Assembly (NCBI GenBank): GCA_038380435.1
Contig: JAWZYU010000124.1
Coordinates: forward strand, 558,001 to 622,000
DNA: 64,000 bases
Direction of reading: 5' to 3'
From: Ryuthela nishihirai
Taxonomy: Eukaryota; Arthropoda; Arachnida; Araneae; Heptathelidae
Shown: positions 45,565 to 57,043 of the stretch, in pieces
How the letters are laid out: each line of letters opens with the position of its first letter
Position numbering within the stretch: the first letter of the stretch is position 1
Made by a program: the position numbers and the translations under genes
Notes under the pieces: generated by a model
Told to the model about the DNA's origin: nothing
The model's database searches: none
What the model saw: the letters and a program-made list of their open reading frames with translations, nothing else

Positions 45565-46956
45565 TCACACTGCGGTGGTGAAGACGTCGAGCCGTTCCTT
45601 GAGCGACGCTGCCGCCCGACCCCTCCTCTGGATCAAGACAGCAGAGACGTGCAAGGCGACGCCGAAGGCCGTGGCCACACACATCTTCGATCCCATGAAG
45701 AGCAGGACTGCGCGGTCGCCACCGGTGGACCGGAGCAGTCCTGCCACGGGAGGGTAGATGAGGTTGGCCACTCCCTGGAAGAGCCGCACCAGGGTGAAGG
45801 TGCCGTTCATGTTGTCGACTCCGTGATTCGAGCTAAGCAGGAGGGGGATCAGGATGGTCCACACTCCGGTTCCCACTCCTGCGGCGACGGAGGCAACAAC
45901 AAGCTGCCAGTACTCGCGGCAGAAAGGCAGTGAGATGACGGCTGCAGCCGAGACGGAGACGGCCGCGATGTATTCGGCCGTCCTCGGCAGGGGAGAGCGG
46001 CTGGCGAGAAGACCATACGAGAGGCGCACGACCAGGTCGCCGGCAGCAGAGTAGGCGAGAAGCAGCATGGCACTGCTCTTCTCGATCCCCAGCGACTTGG
46101 CGTGCTGGGGAATGTAGTGCAGGAAGTGAGGGTTGCCCATACCCATCGCGAAGATGGAAGCGCTCGTGAGGAGGAACAGGCCGTCCGTGAGGAAACGGAG
46201 GGACAGCCTCTCGGCGACCACCTTCGCGCAGGATCTGGGTGCCAGCTCTCCAGCTTCCGCGGGGGTCACGACGACGGCATCGTTGCTGCCGCCGGCGGGC
46301 ACCTCGCGGAAGCGGCTCTCGGGCCGAACGAAGAGCAGGCCGCAGACTGCGATGAGCGTGAAGCAGCCGGCCAGCACGAGGAACGTGTAGTGCAGGCCGA
46401 CCGCCAGCAGCAGCTCGTTGATCGCAGTGGGCAGGGCCATGGCCCCGAAGCAGCCTCCCGACAGGGCGACGGCCATCGCTGCCGGCCTCCGTGTCGTGAA
46501 GTACTTTCCAGTGCACACTATGCCGGTGGTGATGGCAAAGGATGCACCGACCCCCATGAGGCCTCCAATGGTACCTATGAGGAAGGAACCGGAGGTGGCC
46601 AGGTAGCTGAGGGCAAGGCCAGCGCTGCACAGCAATCCGCCCAGACACACGAGCGGCCTGTATCCGAAGGTAGACATGAGGATCCCTGTCACCGGTGAGA
46701 AGACCAGCGATAGGGTTCCTAGCAGCCCCGGGATCCAGGCCGCCTGGGACGGAGATGTATCAGGAAACTCCAGGAAGATCGCCACCTTCAGAGCGCTGAA
46801 GGACTTGACGAATCCTGAAAGGAGAAAGGTTATGAGAAAGCAGCCACCAGCGACGGCCCACCCGTATCCTCCATCGGGTGGAACCATCTTGGTGGCTGTG
46901 GTGGCGTTGGCACGCTCTTCCTCTACTCCCTTCGTCGCTGCAACTGGAACGGACAT
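45565..46956 (-). CDS. SLC16/MCT-like transporter, copy 10
   Basis: Protein identical to copy 1. Predicted promoter 48379-48394; acceptor at 46978; proximal AATAAA 45416-45421. No substitution was noticed in this unit. Confidence 0.93.
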   Translation of the reverse strand: MSVPVAATKGVEEERANATTATKMVPPDGGYGWAVAGGCFLITFLLSGFVKSFSALKVAIFLEFPDTSPSQAAWIPGLLGTLSLVFSPVTGILMSTFGYRPLVCLGGLLCSAGLALSYLATSGSFLIGTIGGLMGVGASFAITTGIVCTGKYFTTRRPAAMAVALSGGCFGAMALPTAINELLLAVGLHYTFLVLAGCFTLIAVCGLLFVRPESRFREVPAGGSNDAVVVTPAEAGELAPRSCAKVVAERLSLRFLTDGLFLLTSASIFAMGMGNPHFLHYIPQHAKSLGIEKSSAMLLLAYSAAGDLVVRLSYGLLASRSPLPRTAEYIAAVSVSAAAVISLPFCREYWQLVVASVAAGVGTGVWTILIPLLLSSNHGVDNMNGTFTLVRLFQGVANLIYPPVAGLLRSTGGDRAVLLFMGSKMCVATAFGVALHVSAVLIQRRGRAAASLKERLDVFTTAV

Positions 46957-49308
46957 GGTGGAATCCGGCTCAGGTCACTGCAAAAGAAGGAGAAAAAAAA
47001 TTAATAATTAGAATTGGTAGAGCTAATATAAATCAGTAGTGCGTCGACTAAAGACCACTACAGACTATGCTGAAGAATACTGAACCAAAGAGTAAGCGAA
47101 AAGGTTACTATGAGGTAAAGTCGGGAGCTGGAAAACGCACGTCTGTAGCTGTCAGTGGTCGCAGAGCAAAGGGACGGGCGTTGCACTCAGTGGCACGAGT
47201 TGTAAAACCCGTTGGCGTCAGGGGGAAAACCCAGGGGATTAGTAAAACCCGTTGGCGTCAGGGAGAAAACCCACGGGTTTACCTACTACCGGTCGTACAA
47301 GGTTCGGGTTTCGCGCTGCCATCTATGTGCAAGCATGGGAACTAATTTTTCTTCACCTATCCCCATTTTTTTCCCTTGCTCCACCGAGTGGTACATATGT
47401 ATATGTATATATTTTTTTTTATTTCATTTTTTCCAGCGTGACGTCACCTGCAAACGAGACAGTGCTATATATGCGAGAAGAATATGGGGCAAGTAGAGTA
47501 TGCACAAGTTTATTAAAGTTTATAAGATAACGATAGGAAATTTTAAAGTAATTTTCCTAATAAAATAAACAACCAGTACCAAATGTTTCTAAAATAATTC
47601 AATACCAGATGTTTACCGATCGTCAAACTACTCACGTGTTGACAATTCGATTTCGTTACCATCGTTGAAAGGTTGATAATAGACTTTTTTTTCTTGAAAT
47701 TTCCGTCATATCTATCTATTCTACCAACGCATGGAACTCCAGAAGAGTTTATCAAATGTTGTTTTTGATCTAAATTGGGACTGATTTTGCTGTAGGAATC
47801 GTTTCCTCTGGCATAAACGTTAGAAAGGATCCAAATTAATATATTTTTGCCTTAACGAATAATGGAGAAAAAAATGTCGTTTATTTAAATAAAATATCTC
47901 AGCTATTTTTGCCTAAATGAAACGGAAAATTTTCTTCTTATTAAATTCTTTCATTTGCTACAGTAAATAAGCCATTCTAGAGTAAATAAGCTATTATATT
48001 AAGCTTATTTTGCTAGAGTAAATAAGCTTTCATTTGCTAGAGTAATTTCTAACCGCTTGGGTGAAGTTACCTTTACGTTTTGCCCTGCTATGCTTGTTTG
48101 GGAAAAGCTTTTCTGAATATCCTTTAATTACTCTATATGATTTCGCAAACGTATATCAGTTTATAAGGGGACATCGTATTTTGAAGTTTTCCGATTTATT
48201 GGTATATATATATATAGTGTGAGGTAATTCTGTCGGAATAATTTTTCACTGCATAAGAAACTAACGGCTACTCACCACACTTCCCTTAATTGTCCGGATG
48301 ATTTTAGAGAGGTATAAAAGTGTAAAACTGAAAAATGAATCTAACACGGAAAAATCTAAATCTGACAACAAAGGACAACCTATATATGACGTAGCAACGG
48401 TCTGCCCTACGCAACAGTACTCTCTGAAGGCTTTCATATCGTATATTATTTTCGCTGCGCAACAATTGGAATTCGAAAAAAACAATTGTTGTTCCTCAAT
48501 TGTTATCGGTTGGCTTCGAAAAACGATGCTATGGATTCGTGGTTGTTTTACTCGGCCTTTGATCGAACGGAGACTTCCATTCCCTTTCCTTCCTGTCGAC
48601 GGAGAATTTCAGAGCAAGTGTGTTATGCGATCCCTTTTTTTTTTGTCACACTATCGTTTTATTTCTTTTAGTTCTTCTGTAGGAGAGGGTCTATGGGTTG
48701 TGCGATCCATTTAGAGGTTCGATCGTGCCCATACCTGTGCTTTCCACAGACGTGAGTTATATGCTGTTTCTCCTAGAGTAGAGTGATTCACTGGATTTTT
48801 TTTTTTTAAAGGTTTTCTAGGTTTTCCTTAGGAATTGGCATTATTCCTGGGATTTTATTTGCTCACTTGTTCCTACCGCTTGGGTCGTGTCGGTCTTTCT
48901 TACTTCTGAGCAGCACTTTTTTTGCACACAATGGGCTAAAGGTCCAGGTCCCATAGACCACGAAGGCTCAGAGTAGGTTGGGGGGTACCCACTGGATCAC
49001 CCAGTGGGGGGACAAGATGGTAGACTCCCCTCAAGGCCATCCAGCGTGTTCTTTAACGTGCACAGGATATGGCCCTCCCGCACACGGAGCCACGGCCTAA
49101 TGTCCCATCCGACGGACGGAGGTCATTCCAATACCATCGGTGTCCTCTACTGACCGCGGGTAGGGCGGAGATTAATGTAAACGCAGGAAGAGACTTATGG
49201 GTGGAGGGTCACCAGCGTGTGAATTTACTTTTTAAGTGTTCTGACCTCCTCCTCCAACCCTTCGAACAAAATAACAGGGAGGTGTTTTGTGAATTGGGTT
49301 TCGATGCC

Positions 49309-50146
49309 GTGTGAAAATAATTTAATGTTTGGTGTATTCCCCCGCTCTAAGGGGAAGTGGTTATGTGGTTAGGGTGTAGGTGTCGCGTGAAATTTTTTCG
49401 GTGTACTCTCCCCCCTAACAGGAAGGGGTTATGTGGCTTGGTTTTAGGTAGCGTGTGAAAATTTTTTTGTGTATTCCCCCCCCCTCTAAGAGGAAGGGGT
49501 TATGTTGGTTGGGTGTAGGTATCGTGTGAAATTTTTTCGATGAACTCTCCCCCCCTAACAGGAAGGGGTCATGTCGGTTGGTTGTAGGTAGCTTGTGAAA
49601 ATTTTTTGGTGTAATCCCACAGTCCAATAGGAAGGGGTTATTTGGGTTGGGTGTAGGTATCCTGTGAAAATTTTTCGGTGTACTCTCCCCCCCCATAAGA
49701 GGAAGGGGTTATGTTGGTTGGTTGTAGGTAGCGTGTGAAATTTTTTTGGTGTATTCCCACCGTCCAAAAGGAAGGGGTTATGTGGATTAGGTGTAGGTAT
49801 CGTGTGAAATTTTTTCGGTGTACTCTCCCCCCCATAAGAGGAAGGGGTTATGTTGGTTGGTTGTAGGTAGCGTGTGAAATTTTTTTGGTGTATTCCCACC
49901 GTCCAAAAGGAAGGGGTTATGTGGATTAGGTGTAGGTATCGTGTGAAATTTTTTCGGTGTACTCTCCCCCCCCCCCCTTCCATAAGAGGAAGGGGCTATG
50001 TGGGTTGGTTGTAGGTAGCGTGTGAAAATTTTTTGGTGTATTCCCACCGTCCAATAGGAAGGGGTTGTGTGAAATTTTTTCGGTGTATCCCCCCCTCCTC
50101 TAAGAGGAAGGGGTTATGTGGGTTGGGTGTCGAGGACCTGTGAATT
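49309..50146. repeat. 69-bp minisatellite, unit 10
   Basis: 838 bp, long C-run C12, same unit order. Confidence 0.92.
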
Positions 50147-50608
50147 ATTTTTTTTTCTTTTGTACCTTATTATGAAGTGTCGGGTGACTCTCAACTTCCC
50201 TTCACACTTTATCCAGGCTTAGGACTGGCAGCGCATTGCGCTGGCGTGTTTAAAAGTTGTCTGTCTCTCTGGTGGACTTGGTATCATAGCACAATGTGCA
50301 GAGTTTTACAACGACATAGAAAAAAGAATACAATGCACAGCAAAAGTGACATACAAACAATACAAACATACAGGAAACAGCGAGAGTGTCTTCTCTTTGC
50401 TTTTAAGAAATTTTTTATATTTTTTTTTTTTTATTTTTGAACATTTAAATTTTTTTTTTTTTATTTTTGAACATTTAAATATTTTTTTTTTTGGTTTTTT
50501 GATTTTCACTTAATTCTTCTTTCAGTTTTTCCTGTTTAGGATGCCAAACCCTTCCCGGACATGGCAGTCAGTCCCGGAAGGGGAGGCCGCTTCCCGATAG
50601 CTGCGACA

Positions 50609-52000
50609 TCACACTGCGGTGGTGAAGACGTCGAGCCGTTCCTTGAGCGACGCTGCCGCCCGACCCCTCCTCTGGATCAAGACAGCAGAGACGTGCAAGG
50701 CGACGCCGAAGGCCGTGGCCACACACATCTTCGATCCCATGAAGAGCAGGACTGCGCGGTCGCCACCGGTGGACCGGAGCAGTCCTGCCACGGGAGGGTA
50801 GATGAGGTTGGCCACTCCCTGGAAGAGCCGCACCAGGGTGAAGGTGCCGTTCATGTTGTCGACTCCGTGATTCGAGCTAAGCAGGAGGGGGATCAGGATG
50901 GTCCACACTCCGGTTCCCACTCCTGCGGCGACGGAGGCAACAACAAGCTGCCAGTACTCGCGGCAGAAAGGCAGTGAGATGACGGCTGCAGCCGAGACGG
51001 AGACGGCCGCGATGTATTCGGCCGTCCTCGGCAGGGGAGAGCGGCTGGCGAGAAGACCATACGAGAGGCGCACGACCAGGTCGCCGGCAGCAGAGTAGGC
51101 GAGAAGCAGCATGGCACTGCTCTTCTCGATCCCCAGCGACTTGGCGTGCTGGGGAATGTAGTGCAGGAAGTGAGGGTTGCCCATACCCATCGCGAAGATG
51201 GAAGCGCTCGTGAGGAGGAACAGGCCGTCCGTGAGGAAACGGAGGGACAGCCTCTCGGCGACCACCTTCGCGCAGGATCTGGGTGCCAGCTCTCCAGCTT
51301 CCGCGGGGGTCACGACGACGGCATCGTTGCTGCCGCCGGCGGGCACCTCGCGGAAGCGGCTCTCGGGCCGAACGAAGAGCAGGCCGCAGACTGCGATGAG
51401 CGTGAAGCAGCCGGCCAGCACGAGGAACGTGTAGTGCAGGCCGACCGCCAGCAGCAGCTCGTTGATCGCAGTGGGCAGGGCCATGGCCCCGAAGCAGCCT
51501 CCCGACAGGGCGACGGCCATCGCTGCCGGCCTCCGTGTCGTGAAGTACTTTCCAGTGCACACTATGCCGGTGGTGATGGCAAAGGATGCACCGACCCCCA
51601 TGAGGCCTCCAATGGTACCTATGAGGAAGGAACCGGAGGTGGCCAGGTAGCTGAGGGCAAGGCCAGCGCTGCACAGCAATCCGCCCAGACACACGAGCGG
51701 CCTGTATCCGAAGGTAGACATGAGGATCCCTGTCACCGGTGAGAAGACCAGCGATAGGGTTCCTAGCAGCCCCGGGATCCAGGCCGCCTGGGACGGAGAT
51801 GTATCAGGAAACTCCAGGAAGATCGCCACCTTCAGAGCGCTGAAGGACTTGACGAATCCTGAAAGGAGAAAGGTTATGAGAAAGCAGCCACCAGCGACGG
51901 CCCACCCGTATCCTCCATCGGGTGGAACCATCTTGGTGGCTGTGGTGGCGTTGGCACGCTCTTCCTCTACTCCCTTCGTCGCTGCAACTGGAACGGACAT
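50609..52000 (-). CDS. SLC16/MCT-like transporter, copy 11
   Basis: Protein identical to copy 1. Predicted promoter 53423-53438; acceptor at 52022; proximal AATAAA 50460-50465. An intronic A to T lies at 52447, and the T9 allele near 53679 is shared with copy 9. Confidence 0.93.
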   Translation of the reverse strand: MSVPVAATKGVEEERANATTATKMVPPDGGYGWAVAGGCFLITFLLSGFVKSFSALKVAIFLEFPDTSPSQAAWIPGLLGTLSLVFSPVTGILMSTFGYRPLVCLGGLLCSAGLALSYLATSGSFLIGTIGGLMGVGASFAITTGIVCTGKYFTTRRPAAMAVALSGGCFGAMALPTAINELLLAVGLHYTFLVLAGCFTLIAVCGLLFVRPESRFREVPAGGSNDAVVVTPAEAGELAPRSCAKVVAERLSLRFLTDGLFLLTSASIFAMGMGNPHFLHYIPQHAKSLGIEKSSAMLLLAYSAAGDLVVRLSYGLLASRSPLPRTAEYIAAVSVSAAAVISLPFCREYWQLVVASVAAGVGTGVWTILIPLLLSSNHGVDNMNGTFTLVRLFQGVANLIYPPVAGLLRSTGGDRAVLLFMGSKMCVATAFGVALHVSAVLIQRRGRAAASLKERLDVFTTAV

Positions 52001-54351
52001 GGTGGAATCCGGCTCAGGTCACTGCAAAAGAAGGAGAAAAAAAATTAATAATTAGAATTGGTAGAGCTAATATAAATCAGTAGTGCGTCGACTAAAGACC
52101 ACTACAGACTATGCTGAAGAATACTGAACCAAAGAGTAAGCGAAAAGGTTACTATGAGGTAAAGTCGGGAGCTGGAAAACGCACGTCTGTAGCTGTCAGT
52201 GGTCGCAGAGCAAAGGGACGGGCGTTGCACTCAGTGGCACGAGTTGTAAAACCCGTTGGCGTCAGGGGGAAAACCCAGGGGATTAGTAAAACCCGTTGGC
52301 GTCAGGGAGAAAACCCACGGGTTTACCTACTACCGGTCGTACAAGGTTCGGGTTTCGCGCTGCCATCTATGTGCAAGCATGGGAACTAATTTTTCTTCAC
52401 CTATCCCCATTTTTTTCCCTTGCTCCACCGAGTGGTACATATGTATTTGTATATATTTTTTTTTATTTCATTTTTTCCAGCGTGACGTCACCTGCAAACG
52501 AGACAGTGCTATATATGCGAGAAGAATATGGGGCAAGTAGAGTATGCACAAGTTTATTAAAGTTTATAAGATAACGATAGGAAATTTTAAAGTAATTTTC
52601 CTAATAAAATAAACAACCAGTACCAAATGTTTCTAAAATAATTCAATACCAGATGTTTACCGATCGTCAAACTACTCACGTGTTGACAATTCGATTTCGT
52701 TACCATCGTTGAAAGGTTGATAATAGACTTTTTTTTCTTGAAATTTCCGTCATATCTATCTATTCTACCAACGCATGGAACTCCAGAAGAGTTTATCAAA
52801 TGTTGTTTTTGATCTAAATTGGGACTGATTTTGCTGTAGGAATCGTTTCCTCTGGCATAAACGTTAGAAAGGATCCAAATTAATATATTTTTGCCTTAAC
52901 GAATAATGGAGAAAAAAATGTCGTTTATTTAAATAAAATATCTCAGCTATTTTTGCCTAAATGAAACGGAAAATTTTCTTCTTATTAAATTCTTTCATTT
53001 GCTACAGTAAATAAGCCATTCTAGAGTAAATAAGCTATTATATTAAGCTTATTTTGCTAGAGTAAATAAGCTTTCATTTGCTAGAGTAATTTCTAACCGC
53101 TTGGGTGAAGTTACCTTTACGTTTTGCCCTGCTATGCTTGTTTGGGAAAAGCTTTTCTGAATATCCTTTAATTACTCTATATGATTTCGCAAACGTATAT
53201 CAGTTTATAAGGGGACATCGTATTTTGAAGTTTTCCGATTTATTGGTATATATATATATAGTGTGAGGTAATTCTGTCGGAATAATTTTTCACTGCATAA
53301 GAAACTAACGGCTACTCACCACACTTCCCTTAATTGTCCGGATGATTTTAGAGAGGTATAAAAGTGTAAAACTGAAAAATGAATCTAACACGGAAAAATC
53401 TAAATCTGACAACAAAGGACAACCTATATATGACGTAGCAACGGTCTGCCCTACGCAACAGTACTCTCTGAAGGCTTTCATATCGTATATTATTTTCGCT
53501 GCGCAACAATTGGAATTCGAAAAAAACAATTGTTGTTCCTCAATTGTTATCGGTTGGCTTCGAAAAACGATGCTATGGATTCGTGGTTGTTTTACTCGGC
53601 CTTTGATCGAACGGAGACTTCCATTCCCTTTCCTTCCTGTCGACGGAGAATTTCAGAGCAAGTGTGTTATGCGATCCCTTTTTTTTTGTCACACTATCGT
53701 TTTATTTCTTTTAGTTCTTCTGTAGGAGAGGGTCTATGGGTTGTGCGATCCATTTAGAGGTTCGATCGTGCCCATACCTGTGCTTTCCACAGACGTGAGT
53801 TATATGCTGTTTCTCCTAGAGTAGAGTGATTCACTGGATTTTTTTTTTTTAAAGGTTTTCTAGGTTTTCCTTAGGAATTGGCATTATTCCTGGGATTTTA
53901 TTTGCTCACTTGTTCCTACCGCTTGGGTCGTGTCGGTCTTTCTTACTTCTGAGCAGCACTTTTTTTGCACACAATGGGCTAAAGGTCCAGGTCCCATAGA
54001 CCACGAAGGCTCAGAGTAGGTTGGGGGGTACCCACTGGATCACCCAGTGGGGGGACAAGATGGTAGACTCCCCTCAAGGCCATCCAGCGTGTTCTTTAAC
54101 GTGCACAGGATATGGCCCTCCCGCACACGGAGCCACGGCCTAATGTCCCATCCGACGGACGGAGGTCATTCCAATACCATCGGTGTCCTCTACTGACCGC
54201 GGGTAGGGCGGAGATTAATGTAAACGCAGGAAGAGACTTATGGGTGGAGGGTCACCAGCGTGTGAATTTACTTTTTAAGTGTTCTGACCTCCTCCTCCAA
54301 CCCTTCGAACAAAATAACAGGGAGGTGTTTTGTGAATTGGGTTTCGATGCC

Positions 54352-55188
54352 GTGTGAAAATAATTTAATGTTTGGTGTATTCCCCCGCTCTAAGGGGAAG
54401 TGGTTATGTGGTTAGGGTGTAGGTGTCGCGTGAAATTTTTTCGGTGTACTCTCCCCCCTAACAGGAAGGGGTTATGTGGCTTGGTTTTAGGTAGCGTGTG
54501 AAAATTTTTTTGTGTATTCCCCCCCCCTCTAAGAGGAAGGGGTTATGTTGGTTGGGTGTAGGTATCGTGTGAAATTTTTTCGATGAACTCTCCCCCCCTA
54601 ACAGGAAGGGGTCATGTCGGTTGGTTGTAGGTAGCTTGTGAAAATTTTTTGGTGTAATCCCACAGTCCAATAGGAAGGGGTTATTTGGGTTGGGTGTAGG
54701 TATCCTGTGAAAATTTTTCGGTGTACTCTCCCCCCCCATAAGAGGAAGGGGTTATGTTGGTTGGTTGTAGGTAGCGTGTGAAATTTTTTTGGTGTATTCC
54801 CACCGTCCAAAAGGAAGGGGTTATGTGGATTAGGTGTAGGTATCGTGTGAAATTTTTTCGGTGTACTCTCCCCCCCATAAGAGGAAGGGGTTATGTTGGT
54901 TGGTTGTAGGTAGCGTGTGAAATTTTTTTGGTGTATTCCCACCGTCCAAAAGGAAGGGGTTATGTGGATTAGGTGTAGGTATCGTGTGAAATTTTTTCGG
55001 TGTACTCTCCCCCCCCCCCTTCCATAAGAGGAAGGGGCTATGTGGGTTGGTTGTAGGTAGCGTGTGAAAATTTTTTGGTGTATTCCCACCGTCCAATAGG
55101 AAGGGGTTGTGTGAAATTTTTTCGGTGTATCCCCCCCTCCTCTAAGAGGAAGGGGTTATGTGGGTTGGGTGTCGAGGACCTGTGAATT
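54352..55188. repeat. 69-bp minisatellite, unit 11
   Basis: 837 bp, long C-run C11, same unit order. Confidence 0.92.
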
Positions 55189-55651
55189 ATTTTTTTTTCT
55201 TTTGTACCTTATTATGAAGTGTCGGGTGACTCTCAACTTCCCTTCACACTTTATCCAGGCTTAGGACTGGCAGCGCATTGCGCTGGCGTGTTTAAAAGTT
55301 GTCTGTCTCTCTGGTGGACTTGGTATCATAGCACAATGTGCAGAGTTTTACAACGACATAGAAAAAAGAATACAATGCACAGCAAAAGTGACATACAAAC
55401 AATACAAACATACAGGAAACAGCGAGAGTGTCTTCTCTTTGCTTTTAAGAAATTTTTTATATTTTTTTTTTTTTATTTTTGAACATTTAAATTTTTTTTT
55501 TTTTTATTTTTGAACATTTAAATATTTTTTTTTTTGGTTTTTTGATTTTCACTTAATTCTTCTTTCAGTTTTTCCTGTTTAGGATGCCAAACCCTTCCCG
55601 GACATGGCAGTCAGTCCCGGAAGGGGAGGCCGCTTCCCGATAGCTGCGACA

Positions 55652-57043
55652 TCACACTGCGGTGGTGAAGACGTCGAGCCGTTCCTTGAGCGACGCTGCC
55701 GCCCGACCCCTCCTCTGGATCAAGACAGCAGAGACGTGCAAGGCGACGCCGAAGGCCGTGGCCACACACATCTTCGATCCCATGAAGAGCAGGACTGCGC
55801 GGTCGCCACCGGTGGACCGGAGCAGTCCTGCCACGGGAGGGTAGATGAGGTTGGCCACTCCCTGGAAGAGCCGCACCAGGGTGAAGGTGCCGTTCATGTT
55901 GTCGACTCCGTGATTCGAGCTAAGCAGGAGGGGGATCAGGATGGTCCACACTCCGGTTCCCACTCCTGCGGCGACGGAGGCAACAACAAGCTGCCAGTAC
56001 TCGCGGCAGAAAGGCAGTGAGATGACGGCTGCAGCCGAGACGGAGACGGCCGCGATGTATTCGGCCGTCCTCGGCAGGGGAGAGCGGCTGGCGAGAAGAC
56101 CATACGAGAGGCGCACGACCAGGTCGCCGGCAGCAGAGTAGGCGAGAAGCAGCATGGCACTGCTCTTCTCGATCCCCAGCGACTTGGCGTGCTGGGGAAT
56201 GTAGTGCAGGAAGTGAGGGTTGCCCATACCCATCGCGAAGATGGAAGCGCTCGTGAGGAGGAACAGGCCGTCCGTGAGGAAACGGAGGGACAGCCTCTCG
56301 GCGACCACCTTCGCGCAGGATCTGGGTGCCAGCTCTCCAGCTTCCGCGGGGGTCACGACGACGGCATCGTTGCTGCCGCCGGCGGGCACCTCGCGGAAGC
56401 GGCTCTCGGGCCGAACGAAGAGCAGGCCGCAGACTGCGATGAGCGTGAAGCAGCCGGCCAGCACGAGGAACGTGTAGTGCAGGCCGACCGCCAGCAGCAG
56501 CTCGTTGATCGCAGTGGGCAGGGCCATGGCCCCGAAGCAGCCTCCCGACAGGGCGACGGCCATCGCTGCCGGCCTCCGTGTCGTGAAGTACTTTCCAGTG
56601 CACACTATGCCGGTGGTGATGGCAAAGGATGCACCGACCCCCATGAGGCCTCCAATGGTACCTATGAGGAAGGAACCGGAGGTGGCCAGGTAGCTGAGGG
56701 CAAGGCCAGCGCTGCACAGCAATCCGCCCAGACACACGAGCGGCCTGTATCCGAAGGTAGACATGAGGATCCCTGTCACCGGTGAGAAGACCAGCGATAG
56801 GGTTCCTAGCAGCCCCGGGATCCAGGCCGCCTGGGACGGAGATGTATCAGGAAACTCCAGGAAGATCGCCACCTTCAGAGCGCTGAAGGACTTGACGAAT
56901 CCTGAAAGGAGAAAGGTTATGAGAAAGCAGCCACCAGCGACGGCCCACCCGTATCCTCCATCGGGTGGAACCATCTTGGTGGCTGTGGTGGCGTTGGCAC
57001 GCTCTTCCTCTACTCCCTTCGTCGCTGCAACTGGAACGGACAT
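55652..57043 (-). CDS. SLC16/MCT-like transporter, copy 12
   Basis: Protein identical to copy 1. Predicted promoter 58466-58481; acceptor at 57065; proximal AATAAA 55503-55508. The A-rich 3' region has one extra base between the two AATAAA signals. The unit is the longest seen (5,048 bp to the next stop codon) because three C-runs in its minisatellite are longer. Confidence 0.93.
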   Translation of the reverse strand: MSVPVAATKGVEEERANATTATKMVPPDGGYGWAVAGGCFLITFLLSGFVKSFSALKVAIFLEFPDTSPSQAAWIPGLLGTLSLVFSPVTGILMSTFGYRPLVCLGGLLCSAGLALSYLATSGSFLIGTIGGLMGVGASFAITTGIVCTGKYFTTRRPAAMAVALSGGCFGAMALPTAINELLLAVGLHYTFLVLAGCFTLIAVCGLLFVRPESRFREVPAGGSNDAVVVTPAEAGELAPRSCAKVVAERLSLRFLTDGLFLLTSASIFAMGMGNPHFLHYIPQHAKSLGIEKSSAMLLLAYSAAGDLVVRLSYGLLASRSPLPRTAEYIAAVSVSAAAVISLPFCREYWQLVVASVAAGVGTGVWTILIPLLLSSNHGVDNMNGTFTLVRLFQGVANLIYPPVAGLLRSTGGDRAVLLFMGSKMCVATAFGVALHVSAVLIQRRGRAAASLKERLDVFTTAV

